This document shows positions 25,791 to 33,433 of a stretch of DNA of 33,433 nt, piece after piece (positions within the stretch are counted from its first letter, which is position 1; each line of letters opens with the position of its first letter). Location of the stretch: NCBI GenBank assembly GCA_937928575.1, contig CALFWW010000107.1, positions 1 through 33,433 on the forward strand, given 5' to 3'. The translations under genes and the position numbers were made by a program. The notes under the pieces were generated by a model, which saw only the letters and a list, made by a program, of their open reading frames with translations, did no database searches and was not told the DNA's origin. The stretch is from an uncultured Saprospiraceae bacterium (GTDB lineage Bacteria; Bacteroidota; Bacteroidia; Chitinophagales; Saprospiraceae).

Positions 25791-26591
25791 ATGAGGTATT
25801 TTTTTCTTTTAGCATTTGGAATAATAACTAACCATGTCTTAGCGCAGAATAATATAATTGAGGATACTTTGCAACAGTATATTATCATTGAAATGGCTTG
25901 TGCTGATGAGCTTGAACAGAAATGTCGTTATACATCACTTCGACTTGAGCAAGCAATGGAAGGAGTGGAAAAAGAAGGTCCATTTATTTTGGAAATTGTA
26001 CCAACTCAATTTGAGGAAATAGAAGTGACTTTTTCTAATGAAGAATTATTAAATTATAAAAAGCGATTCGATTTATATACGATCCCTATTAGTCCTTCTC
26101 ATAATAACATTCAAATCTCTGGTGGATCTGGGAGGAGTGTTTACGAGAGAGAAGGGAAAATAGCGCTTTCTCCTAAAGTTTTAAACGGATATGTTGCGCA
26201 CATAACAAATAGACGTAGTGAGTATGTTACTCTATCAAAAGATGAACTAAAAGAAATTAATAACAAATTAATTACAAAGCGTATAATTGAACCAACAAAA
26301 TTAGTCAAGTGGTCTGTGGTAGAAAAGCCAGAAACATTGAAAGATAATGAATATTTTTTCGAAGGTGGTTATTGGACAACTCCCAGACAACTAATCCTTG
26401 GAGAAGGTTGTGGTGGTTACTCTATTATATCCATTCAAAATAAATTAATTGAATTAGGATATCTGCTGAAAGCCAATAACAAACTTGACGATGCGACAAA
26501 AGACGCTTTGAGACATTTCCAAAAAAAGCACAGATTAAAGATTGGTCAACTTGATTTTGAGACTTTAAAAAAACTAGATATTTCCTACTAG
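25791..26591 (+). CDS. secreted protein with C-terminal peptidoglycan-binding-like domain
   Basis: 266 residues from the ATG at 25791, which opens a signal peptide (RYFFLLAFGIITNHVLAQ) and has AGG A-rich bases just before it. The frame is open upstream to a GTG at 25722, but that adds a non-signal segment. Residues ~20-195 are unrecognised: an acidic and aromatic region with 'IIIEMACADELEQKCRYTSL'. The last ~60 residues fit a PG_binding_1-like fold: YSIISIQNKLIELGYLL, LDDATKDALRHFQKKHRL, and a LDFETLKKL end. It probably attaches to the cell wall or septal peptidoglycan in the periplasm. No lytic domain is visible. It is monocistronic, convergent with the putative RNA at 26611. Confidence 0.72.
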   Translation: MRYFFLLAFGIITNHVLAQNNIIEDTLQQYIIIEMACADELEQKCRYTSLRLEQAMEGVEKEGPFILEIVPTQFEEIEVTFSNEELLNYKKRFDLYTIPISPSHNNIQISGGSGRSVYEREGKIALSPKVLNGYVAHITNRRSEYVTLSKDELKEINNKLITKRIIEPTKLVKWSVVEKPETLKDNEYFFEGGYWTTPRQLILGEGCGGYSIISIQNKLIELGYLLKANNKLDDATKDALRHFQKKHRLKIGQLDFETLKKLDISY

Positions 26592-26610
26592 CTAGTTTAT
26601 GTTTGCACAT

Positions 26611-26648
26611 AAAAAAAGCGACAATACTGGTTTGAAGTATTGCCGCTG
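26611..26648 (-). terminator. terminator hairpin with T tract on the minus strand, no minus-strand CDS upstream
   Basis: Read on the minus strand: AGCGGCAATACT, loop, AGTATTGTCGCT (one mismatch in a 12-bp stem), then T6. On the plus strand there is no T tract, so although it lies 20 bp after the plus-strand stop at 26591 it is oriented to end a minus-strand transcript. Confidence 0.75.
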
Positions 26649-26870
26649 CTAACCTAGATTTTCAACAAACGGATTATGTTTTATAAAATCAATTTATTAG
26701 TGCGTTCTAATTAAGTGTTGAAGTAAATCTGCCAAGTCTTAACCCATGAAATTCCCGGCAGATTTCTTCAAATCGGTTTTTCTGAGATGACCTCAGTTGC
26801 TTGTAACACTAATGTAAAAACGCAACTCGGCTTAAAAACTTGATTTTCAGTGGTTTTGTGACGTTGTGTT
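26611..26870 (-). ncRNA. putative stand-alone structured RNA (6S-like rod?), with terminator
   Basis: No CDS fits either strand of the 502-bp gap 26592-27093. On the minus strand nested complementarity forms a rod. AAAATCAA/TTGATTTT (26840-26847 with ~26686-26693) encloses AACGC/GCGTT (26819-26823 with 26702-26706), then CACTAAT-type pairing (26807-26813 with 26708-26717). Last comes a 15-bp apical stem TTGAAGaAATCTGCC-like (26757-26771 with 26718-26733, one bulge) with a 23-nt loop. A CTGAG-GTCAT-CTCAG hairpin (26782-26796) bulges from one side. A T-tailed hairpin (26611-26648) follows, oriented for the minus strand. Length and rod shape recall 6S RNA, but I do not see a diagnostic sequence. 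The 5' end and promoter are not defined. Confidence 0.5.
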
Positions 26871-27093
26871 ATAAATAATTAGCGATTGGATATTTCATCT
26901 ATTTTAAATGTGTATTACACTGACAATGTACATGTTGAATCATATGTGAATTGTTTGCAATATGTGACAATTTTCCCAAGTTTCATTAATAGCCTAAAGA
27001 CTTCAAAAATTCTTCAAATTTCTACGAACAAGTAGGCCTAAATTCACTTTATAATAGAGAGAAATATATCTTTACACGACTTTAATTGAAAAC

Positions 27094-27840
27094 ATGAGTA
27101 ATACCATTTCTAACACCAATACTGTTAAGCCATATTCTGATGCTGGAAGTAAGAAAACGCAAGTCACAGAGATGTTTGACAATATTGCTCCGAAGTATGA
27201 TTTGCTAAATCGAGTACTTTCGCTTGGAATTGATACGATTTGGAGAAGAAAAGCGGTTGAGCGATTGAATGAAGTGAGTCCGGGCAAGGTTTTGGATGTT
27301 GCTACAGGTACGGCTGATGTGGCGATTGAGATCCACAAGCAATTTCGAGAAACTGAGATTGTTGGCATCGACATTTCTAAGGAAATGGTTGCTTTTGGTA
27401 ATAAAAAGATTGCGAAAAAAGGGTTGTCTAATAATATCCGACTCATGGTTGGTGATTCTGAGAATCTCCCTTTTGAAAACAATAGTTTTGATGCGGTTAC
27501 CGTTTCATTTGGAGTACGAAATTTTGAAAATCTTGAAAAGGGATTGAGTGAAATCAATCGGGTTTTAAAGAAGGATGGTAAATTGGTTGTCCTTGAATTT
27601 TCAAAACCAACGATGTTTCCTTTCAAGCAAGGTTTCAACTTTTACTTTAAAAATATTTTACCCCTAATAGGGAAATTAACTTCCAAGGACCCGAAAGCAT
27701 ATCATTATCTCTATGAATCCGTTCAGAATTTTCCTGATGGAGCTGCTTTTCTTAAAGTCTTGGAAAAAACAGGATATAACTCAAATCAATGCACATCATT
27801 AAATATTGGAATCTGTTCCATTTACACGGGAAGAAAGTAG
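27094..27840 (+). CDS. ubiE: demethylmenaquinone/ubiquinone C-methyltransferase UbiE/MenG
   Basis: 248-residue SAM-dependent methyltransferase that carries out the last step of menaquinone synthesis (demethylmenaquinone to menaquinone) at the inner membrane. Family signatures: MFDNIAPKYDLLNRVLSLGID (27-47), SAM motif I LDVATGTAD (67-75), GIDIS (91-95), DSENLPFENNSFDAV (121-135), VRNF (141-144), LEFSKP (167-172) and the C-terminal SVQNFPDG. Menaquinone is the usual quinone in Bacteroidota, so MenG is the functional name. A TATCTTTA box 20 bp upstream may be its -7 element. The porT gene begins 52 nt inside its 3' end. Confidence 0.96.
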   Translation: MSNTISNTNTVKPYSDAGSKKTQVTEMFDNIAPKYDLLNRVLSLGIDTIWRRKAVERLNEVSPGKVLDVATGTADVAIEIHKQFRETEIVGIDISKEMVAFGNKKIAKKGLSNNIRLMVGDSENLPFENNSFDAVTVSFGVRNFENLEKGLSEINRVLKKDGKLVVLEFSKPTMFPFKQGFNFYFKNILPLIGKLTSKDPKAYHYLYESVQNFPDGAAFLKVLEKTGYNSNQCTSLNIGICSIYTGRK

Positions 27841-28529
27841 TCTTCCTTTTATTTTTGTCGTTATTCTTTTTCAATGCAGAAGCTCAAAAAAATAAAGGCA
27901 ATTACAATTTCTTAGATTTCCAACAAAAACCTTACTATTTCGGTATCACATTGGCGTACAACAATTCTGACTACAAATTACGTTTCAGTGATTCGTTCAT
28001 CAATAATGATAGTATTCGTTTGGCCAACTCTGTTACAGGTCCAGGATTTAATCTCGGGATTGTCAGTAATCTGAAAGTAGGAGATCATTTTGATTTTCGT
28101 TTTTTACCAACGTTGTCATTCGCTGAACGAAATATTTCTTATGCGACTCCTGATAATTTTAGACTTCCCTATACCCGAAAAGTAGAATCGGTTTTTGTCG
28201 AAATGCCTTTTCACATTCGATACAAATCTGATCCATACAGGGATATGCGTGTATTTGTGATTGGTGGCATAAAATACTCATTTGATGTAGCCAGTGACTC
28301 GCGAACGCGACAAGCGGATGAGCTGGTAAAAATTGCGCCCACTGATTTTCAAATCGAATATGGAGCTGGGGTTCAGTTCTTCTTTCCTTTCTTTATATTT
28401 TCTCCAGAATTTAAATTGTCTCATGGAATTGGAAATGTGTTGATCTACAATGATAATTTGGATGAGTCTACTATTATTGATAAGGTGTTGTCAAGAAGTT
28501 TTACGATTTCATTGCACTTTGAAGGGTAG
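27789..28529 (+). CDS. porT: type IX secretion system protein PorT (SprT)-like
   Basis: 246 residues; an outer-membrane or periplasmic beta-barrel needed for T9SS-dependent secretion in Bacteroidota. It has an extended N-terminus with HGKK then a hydrophobic core ending NAEAQ (signal peptide, ~residue 14-33). PorT-type motifs follow: NFLDFQQKPYYFGITLAYNNSDYKL, GFNLGIVSNLKVGDHFDFRFLPTLSFAERNISY, ESVFVEMPFHIRYKS, YGAGVQFFFPFFIFSPEFKLSHGIGNVL and LSRSFTISLHFE. The position immediately after ubiE is the conserved porT/sprT location in this phylum. The only ATG that keeps the signal peptide is at 27789, so it overlaps ubiE by 52 nt in another frame, implying translational coupling. Confidence 0.85.
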   Translation: MHIIKYWNLFHLHGKKVVFLLFLSLFFFNAEAQKNKGNYNFLDFQQKPYYFGITLAYNNSDYKLRFSDSFINNDSIRLANSVTGPGFNLGIVSNLKVGDHFDFRFLPTLSFAERNISYATPDNFRLPYTRKVESVFVEMPFHIRYKSDPYRDMRVFVIGGIKYSFDVASDSRTRQADELVKIAPTDFQIEYGAGVQFFFPFFIFSPEFKLSHGIGNVLIYNDNLDESTIIDKVLSRSFTISLHFEG

Positions 28530-28555
28530 ACAAAAGCCGGAGGATTTTGCAATTT

Positions 28556-28618
28556 AAAATAGACCTTGTTTCGTAGGAATACGTGGGTTCACGTGTGCAT
28601 ACGTAACAAGGTCTATTT
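28556..28618. repeat. ~62-nt imperfect palindrome between convergent genes
   Basis: Outer arms AAATAGACCTTGTT (28557-28570) and AACAAGGTCTATTT (28605-28618) are exact. Inner arms CGTAGGAATACGTG and CACGTGTGCATACG pair at 11 of 14 positions around a GGTT loop. It sits between the porT stop (28529) and the stop of the 944-residue gene (28633) and could end both transcripts. Confidence 0.85.
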
Positions 28619-28632
28619 ATAATTTCACATTT

Positions 28633-31467
28633 TCAATTCTTAAGTTTCACAACCCTTTCCACCCAAACTTGCTCATTCTTCCAAATTTCTAACAAATAAA
28701 CTCCATCCGTCCATTCAGAAAGATCAATTTCTGCTGATTCGCGAATTATTTTAGAAATTAATGTTCTTCCGATCGCATCCGTAATGGTCATGTTGACTTC
28801 ATCAGAATAGTTCAACTGAATCATTAATTTACCGGTGGTTGGATTTGGGAAGATTAGTGGTTGCAACTCTTCTAGTTCATTGATACCAACCATTAGGTCG
28901 GCACCATCACAATCTTCATCGATGTTGTTGTTTGGAATTTCTGTTGCATTTGGGTTGATGTCTGCATTATTATCATCACAATCATTCCAAAGTAAAGAGC
29001 CATCTTCATCTGCATCGAATGTAGATACCATGTTATTTTCCGTAGTGTTGGTAACGATCGGTGGGTTGAAATCGAAATAGATACTTGCGGTGTTATTGAT
29101 AATGGTGTTTTCTGGAATCCCTTCTTTTGCTTTAATACGATAACTTACATAACCTTGGCTTGCATCAAAATTAGTCGTACTGTCCGTTAAGAAAATATTG
29201 TGAAAATCAAACGTCAAATATCGATCTTCAAGCAAGTTGGTAGTAAGAACTTCTTTGTGACTGGAGCCGATTACTGAAAAAGTTGCTGCATCCAAATTGG
29301 TATCTAAAGTATCTCGGAGAATCACATCATAAGCCTCAGCATTACCGGTATTCTGAAAGCGGATGGTATAAATAAGGTCCGCTCCTATCAATGCATAATT
29401 TTCAGGATAAACTGGATTTACTAATTTGTCATTTGGATCATAAGCACATTCAATAATACCGCTGTAATTGAACTCAATAGAAGTGTAAGTGGTGGTGGCC
29501 ACCGTATAATCTACATAGCTTTTAAATTGTAAGCTATCTCCTACCCCAAATGGCACCTCAAATTGAATTTGTTTTAAAACAACATTACTTGGTGCTAAAT
29601 TTTGGAAGTTCCAACCAAATAAATTGGTCCCAATCGTTTCATCTGGTTGATTTGTAAAAACAATGTTAGATAGACTTGGATCTACTTCTAACCAAAGCGT
29701 ACCATCAATAAAATTCGTTCCTACATTCATGCCATACACATCCAATGTGCGTGTGGTAAGACAGCGAAGGATTGGCGCAACGATTATCGTAGCGGCATCG
29801 CTTTCAAATGTATTTGGGTATAAGCCGACATAGAAACTATCTGTTTTTTCGCTTTCTGTTAGTGTGAAATCATAGGAAGTTGGTGTCGTCGTTACCTCCC
29901 AAAGTGGTGCACTTGATTCATTGAATTCAATCGTGTAGTTACCGATAGGCAGATAAGTAAGCCCATCATTTTCCGAATTTGTAAATACAATACTATTATT
30001 TGGTGAAATAGTTGAATTGGCTTGGTTTTGAAAAGGTTCTCCTACCTCATAAATCCCGTTTTGATTTAAGTCATAGAAAATAGTGTGGGACAATCTTCCG
30101 ACATAATCACAATTATAAAGTATTTCATTTGCTGTGGAACATCCGAAAGCATTCTCACCAATATTCGCAACTCCATTTACAACAAGGTGATTACAAACTG
30201 CAAGAATACTGCAATCGGAAAGGTTATAATTCAATTGAATATTTAGGCTCCCTACTGAGCTCAAATTGGTTCCATCCAAACTTGTTAAGTTTCCGCAGAA
30301 TCTAAAATAAAGTTCGTCACTAATAGTCGTTAAATTATCCAATCCTTCTAGATTTTCAATCAGTGGTACAGAATAACAATTAAAACCTCCGACTGTTGTT
30401 AGGTTTTCTAGACCTTCAAAAGAAACCAGACTTTGGGCTTGACGTAATCTGAGTTCATGGTTAATCGTGGTTAGATTGTTGAGACCTATGAAGTTTAGTG
30501 GACCAGCCCCATTTGCATTTTGATTGGAGATACTCAAATGTGCTATACTCAATACATTTTCTAATCCAACAAAATTCTCCAACGCAAGATTATTGGGAGC
30601 ATGTAACTCCCCCATATTGACAATACTATTCAATCCAACAAAATTTACAAGACTATTGTTGGAACTTACAATCATTTGCTCAAAACTAACTAGGTTCGTT
30701 AGGCCGACAAGATTCACTAAGTTGTCATTTCCATTCAGCGTAAAATCACCCACTTCAACTAAACTTTCTAATCCAATTAGATTGTTGAGATTGGGATTTC
30801 CAAAGATTGAGAGGTTTTCGGTAGTAGTTATATTTCCGATTCCGACAAGTGTTGTTAGATTATCATTGCCGCCAATAGAATAAATTTCTGATGCCGCCGA
30901 AACGCCTTGTAAGCCATTCAGATTCTGGAGCAGCTCATTATCTTCAATTCTCAATTCAGTCAAGTCGCAAGCAACATTTGATAATGCACTTAAGTCTTGT
31001 AAACCAGTTCCAACCAAAGAAAGTGTTTCTGTCAATGCAGAAATATTTTGTAAGCCATTTAAATTCGGTAAAGTCCCTCCTTCAATGATGACCCATTGCG
31101 TATTGATTACATTTGATAATGCAGAAATATCGATAAGATTTTCACAGTTGATGATTTCAATTCCTCCGACAATTGAAGTGATATTTTCTAATCCACTTAA
31201 ATTTATTAATCCTGGATTTGTACCAATTTCTAAACTTCCAAAAACTGTCGATATATTCTGTAGTGGAGTTAGATCATTGATATCTGATTCCTCTGAGTTA
31301 CCAATTTTTAAATTGACAGGAATTTCTGTACAATCTGGATAGTCGATTGGAAATTGATTCACATCCGCTTGAGAGAAAAAAGCCACACTTAAAAAATCAG
31401 GACAATCTTGGCTGTATGAATTTTGTACGAAAAGTAGAAAAAGTACGGTCAAAAAATTAATTCTCAT
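28633..31467 (-). CDS. 944-residue T9SS-secreted LRR-like surface protein with MopE-type motif
   Basis: Signal peptide MRINFLTVLFLLFVQNSYSQ. From ~65 to ~430 there are leucine-rich units of about 23-46 residues built on '(N/L)L.GLxNLTT(I/V)' (e.g. FEGLENLTTVGGFNCYS, LEGLDNLTTISDELYF), like receptor-L/LRR domains. Then comes a beta-rich region with DLNQNGIYEVGEPF and the DPNDKLVNP...TIRFQNTGNAEAYDVILRDTLD module (DUF7619/DUF11-like). A calcium-like Asp/Asn block of MopE type follows at ~816-860 (DADEDG, DCDDNN, DEDCDG). The T9SS sorting domain is at ~872-944 (IFPNPTTGKL, DAIGRTL, GVYLLEI, basic end VVKLKN). It is probably anchored or released at the cell surface for adhesion or binding. Monocistronic; a 160-bp gap separates it from acpH. 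Confidence 0.85.
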   Translation of the reverse strand: MRINFLTVLFLLFVQNSYSQDCPDFLSVAFFSQADVNQFPIDYPDCTEIPVNLKIGNSEESDINDLTPLQNISTVFGSLEIGTNPGLINLSGLENITSIVGGIEIINCENLIDISALSNVINTQWVIIEGGTLPNLNGLQNISALTETLSLVGTGLQDLSALSNVACDLTELRIEDNELLQNLNGLQGVSAASEIYSIGGNDNLTTLVGIGNITTTENLSIFGNPNLNNLIGLESLVEVGDFTLNGNDNLVNLVGLTNLVSFEQMIVSSNNSLVNFVGLNSIVNMGELHAPNNLALENFVGLENVLSIAHLSISNQNANGAGPLNFIGLNNLTTINHELRLRQAQSLVSFEGLENLTTVGGFNCYSVPLIENLEGLDNLTTISDELYFRFCGNLTSLDGTNLSSVGSLNIQLNYNLSDCSILAVCNHLVVNGVANIGENAFGCSTANEILYNCDYVGRLSHTIFYDLNQNGIYEVGEPFQNQANSTISPNNSIVFTNSENDGLTYLPIGNYTIEFNESSAPLWEVTTTPTSYDFTLTESEKTDSFYVGLYPNTFESDAATIIVAPILRCLTTRTLDVYGMNVGTNFIDGTLWLEVDPSLSNIVFTNQPDETIGTNLFGWNFQNLAPSNVVLKQIQFEVPFGVGDSLQFKSYVDYTVATTTYTSIEFNYSGIIECAYDPNDKLVNPVYPENYALIGADLIYTIRFQNTGNAEAYDVILRDTLDTNLDAATFSVIGSSHKEVLTTNLLEDRYLTFDFHNIFLTDSTTNFDASQGYVSYRIKAKEGIPENTIINNTASIYFDFNPPIVTNTTENNMVSTFDADEDGSLLWNDCDDNNADINPNATEIPNNNIDEDCDGADLMVGINELEELQPLIFPNPTTGKLMIQLNYSDEVNMTITDAIGRTLISKIIRESAEIDLSEWTDGVYLLEIWKNEQVWVERVVKLKN

Positions 31468-31629
31468 AATGGGAAAAGCTCATTTAAGATAATAATACAG
31501 AAAGGAATTATGATTTCGATCTCAATTTTGGAATAACACATTTCCTGTCGGGTGAAAGTTCCGTGTAAGTTTTGAAGCATTGGAAAGGATGGTTATAAGA
31601 AAACAAATTCTTATCCAAAGTCAACCAAA

Positions 31630-32214
31630 TCAAGATAATTTTAAGTCTTCATTTACCATTTCCATTACTTCTGGGAAAAATGAATTGAACTCATTGTTGT
31701 ATTTATCAAAGTCTTCTAAAAGTTGATCAAAAGCACTATCAAAATAAGAAGGAAAAGAAGTACGATCTGACATTTTCTCAAAAGTAAAACGCATTCCTTT
31801 TTCGGTTCCATAAGCCATTAGCCAATCTGCATCGACCATTTTTGGAACCCGTTTTTGAAGGCGTTCAGGCATCAAGCGAAGATTACTTTCCAATACTTGA
31901 TATGCCCAATTGGAAAATTTTCTAAGTGGCTCATCAGTATAAGTATCCCAATTTTTGGCCAACAGATAATCGTACAAAATATCAATCACAACGGGCGCAT
32001 ATTTGTGCTGAACCGGTTGTAATCGAGCAGTACCTTGTCTGACCAATGGGTGATTATCTGTAAAAGAATCAATTTTCCGATGTAATAAGATGCCTTTCTG
32101 AATTTCACTGGAATAATTTCCAACCTCATGATTTCGGATAAAATCAGCGATAAAATTACCGATCAAAATGTTAGGATCTTTGTTTGATAAAAATAAGTGT
32201 GCTAAGAAATTCAT
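31630..32214 (-). CDS. acpH: acyl carrier protein phosphodiesterase (AcpH, DUF479)
   Basis: 194 residues. The N-terminus MNFLAHLFLS and the early GNFIADFIRN and ILLHRKIDSFTDNHP blocks are diagnostic of the AcpH family. This HD-like, metal-dependent enzyme removes the 4'-phosphopantetheine from holo-ACP in the cytoplasm. Later motifs VVIDILYDYLLAKNW and MVDADWLMAYGT also fit. The length is normal. It is divergent from ychF with 93 bp between the starts. Its 3' side is followed by 162 bp before the large T9SS cargo gene; a weak hairpin ATAAGAA/TTCTTAT (31595-31614) lies there. Confidence 0.9.
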   Translation of the reverse strand: MNFLAHLFLSNKDPNILIGNFIADFIRNHEVGNYSSEIQKGILLHRKIDSFTDNHPLVRQGTARLQPVQHKYAPVVIDILYDYLLAKNWDTYTDEPLRKFSNWAYQVLESNLRLMPERLQKRVPKMVDADWLMAYGTEKGMRFTFEKMSDRTSFPSYFDSAFDQLLEDFDKYNNEFNSFFPEVMEMVNEDLKLS

Positions 32215-32251
32215 ATAGGATGAAGGTAAAAGATTAATTGGTATTACTGCA

Positions 32252-32282
32252 TTGAAAATGCTCGTTTTAATAACTATATTTG
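32252..32282 (+). promoter_or_regulatory. Bacteroidota promoter of ychF
   Basis: TTG (32252-32254), 20-bp spacer, TATATTTG (32275-32282): a full match to the TTG-N(17-23)-TAnnTTTG consensus. It ends 25 bp before the ychF ATG. Confidence 0.75.
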
Positions 32283-32307
32283 CGCTTCTTTTTAAAATAA
32301 TATTACC

Positions 32308-33408
32308 ATGGCACTAAAATGTGGAATTGTCGGATTACCGAATGTAGGAAAATCAACTTTATTTAATGCATTGACAAATGCAAAAGCATTGGCTGCGAAT
32401 TATCCGTTTGCTACCAAAGATCCGAATGTTGGAGTGATTACAGTTCCTGATGAACGATTGGATAAATTATCTGAGTTGGTGACTCCACAGAAAGTTCAAC
32501 CAACGACTATTGAAATCGTTGATATCGCTGGTTTGATTAAAGGAGCTAGCCAAGGGGAAGGATTAGGAAATCAGTTCCTTGCGAATATACGTGAAGTGGA
32601 TGCGATTGTACACGTTGTTCGTTGTTTTCAAAACGATAATGTCGTCCACGTAGATGGAAGTGTGGACCCTGTTAGGGATAAAGAGATTATTGATACGGAA
32701 TTGTTGTTGAAAGATATTGAAACTGCTGAAAAACGAACAGATAAGTATCGTAAAATGGCAAAGAGTGGAAAGAAGGAAGATCAAATCATGGCGGAAGTCA
32801 GTCAGCGGATTTTGGATCATATGAATGAGGAGAAACCTGCCCGTACATTTGTGTGTGAAAAACCGGAGGAAGAAGAATTGTTGAAAGAACTTTATTTATT
32901 GACGGCAAAACCAATCCTCTATGTCTGTAATGTAGATGAAGATTCTGTTCACAATGGAAATGATATGACCAAGGCATTTACAGAAGCTGTGAAAAATGAA
33001 AATGCACAAGTAATTTTAATCTCTGCAGGTATTGAAGCGGATATTGCAGAATTGGATACAAAAGAAGAACGTCAAGAATTTTTGACTGAGATGGGTTTGA
33101 AAGAACCCGGTGTTAACAAAGTAATTTCGGCTTGCTATCGTTTGCTAAATTTGATTACTTATTTCACGGCTGGTGAAAAAGAAGTACGTGCCTGGACCAT
33201 TCCAGTAGGTACTAAAGCGCCAGGAGCAGCAGGTGTTATTCATACTGATTTCGAAAAAGGTTTTATCCGTGCAGAAGTAATTAAGTATGATGACTTCGTT
33301 TCTTTTGGTTCAGAGCAAGCAGTAAAGGAAGCTGGTAAACAAGGCGTCGAAGGTAAGGAATATGTGGTTGGGGATGGAGATGTGATGCACTTTCGGTTCA
33401 ATGTCTAA
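32308..33408 (+). CDS. ychF: redox-regulated ATPase YchF (Ola1)
   Basis: 366-residue Obg-family P-loop protein that prefers ATP over GTP and associates with ribosomes and stress responses. G1 GLPNVGKS (9-16), Gly/Asp switch II DIAG (72-75), and the non-canonical G4 NVDE (208-211; NxxE instead of NKxD) that marks ATP preference. A helical hairpin insert (EKRTDKYRKMAKSGKKEDQ) and a C-terminal TGS domain (~280-365, FTAGEKEVRAWTIPVGTKAP...HFRFNV) complete the usual architecture. The start is well defined by MALKCGIVGLPNVG. It has a strong promoter and a short A/T-rich terminator immediately after the stop, so it is a single-gene unit. Confidence 0.97.
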   Translation: MALKCGIVGLPNVGKSTLFNALTNAKALAANYPFATKDPNVGVITVPDERLDKLSELVTPQKVQPTTIEIVDIAGLIKGASQGEGLGNQFLANIREVDAIVHVVRCFQNDNVVHVDGSVDPVRDKEIIDTELLLKDIETAEKRTDKYRKMAKSGKKEDQIMAEVSQRILDHMNEEKPARTFVCEKPEEEELLKELYLLTAKPILYVCNVDEDSVHNGNDMTKAFTEAVKNENAQVILISAGIEADIAELDTKEERQEFLTEMGLKEPGVNKVISACYRLLNLITYFTAGEKEVRAWTIPVGTKAPGAAGVIHTDFEKGFIRAEVIKYDDFVSFGSEQAVKEAGKQGVEGKEYVVGDGDVMHFRFNV

Positions 33409-33426
33409 AAAAAGCGAAGCTTTTTT
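33407..33426 (+). terminator. terminator after ychF
   Basis: AAAAAAGC-GAA-GCTTTTTT: an 8-bp stem with a 3-nt loop that begins in the ychF stop codon region, with its T-rich side on the plus strand. Confidence 0.7.
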
Positions 33427-33433
33427 AGAGTGT

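Noticed and set aside
25613..25831. 72-codon plus-strand ORF upstream of the PG-binding-domain gene
   Set aside because: Overlaps the true start and signal peptide of the gene at 25791 in another frame and has no recognisable features.
26611..26648. Hairpin as terminator of the plus-strand gene ending at 26591
   Set aside because: The plus strand lacks a T run after the stem; the T run is on the minus strand, so the hairpin is assigned to a minus-strand transcript.

Overview
The window comes from a low-GC Bacteroidota chromosome, probably a Saprospirales- or Flavobacteriales-type gliding or marine lineage. Three things point there. It holds a PorT-like type IX secretion (T9SS) protein directly after ubiE, and two secreted proteins with C-terminal T9SS sorting domains. 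It has many small Gln-ending Sec signal peptides and outer-membrane beta-barrels. Some upstream regions carry the Bacteroidota promoter TTG-N~20-TAnnTTTG (best at ychF and at the orphan gene starting at 21174). There is no phage, IS transposase, CRISPR array, rRNA or recognisable tRNA. The gene content is mostly housekeeping plus lineage-specific envelope genes.

Layout. 80-3859 (minus): a run of envelope and metabolic genes, namely a four-helix membrane protein, a GDPD lipoprotein, a small beta-barrel, an Old Yellow Enzyme reductase and, behind its own terminator, a second beta-barrel. 4218-6605 (plus): engB and a PlsB-like acyltransferase, ended by a bidirectional terminator shared with a very large secreted coiled-coil protein (6673-9084, minus). 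9518-10765 (plus): a DEDDh exonuclease and a secreted GLPGLI/DUF4412-like protein. 10853-11950 (minus): a lipoprotein. 12071-13542 (plus): an RluA-type pseudouridine synthase and an orphan protein. 13543-14209 has no convincing gene but has structured-looking DNA. 14210-15271 (plus): a T9SS cargo. 15434-16611 (minus): tspO plus an SDR, divergent from 16650-18619, a beta-barrel and an SdiA-regulated-like lipoprotein. 18961-20019 (minus): a PA0069-type radical SAM protein. 20569-25366 (minus): an orphan, a TPR protein and gyrA. 25791-26591 (plus): a secreted PG-binding-domain protein. 27094-28529 (plus): ubiE and porT. 28633-32214 (minus): a 944-residue T9SS cargo and an AcpH-like phosphodiesterase. 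32308-33408 (plus): ychF.

The least explained material is non-coding. (1) A probable stand-alone structured RNA lies on the minus strand at about 26611-26870. It has a rod-like set of nested pairings and a U-tailed terminator hairpin but no CDS; a 6S-like RNA is one possibility. (2) Palindromic or inverted-repeat elements sit mostly between convergent genes (15289-15431, 18607-18960, 28556-28618), plus a hairpin-rich inverted repeat at 20190-20476. Several of these share a CGTGCATAC-like core. (3) Interleaved complementary segments at 13868-13927 lie inside a ~670-bp stretch without a convincing gene. T9SS logic links the porT gene to the two sorting-domain proteins, although they are not in one operon.
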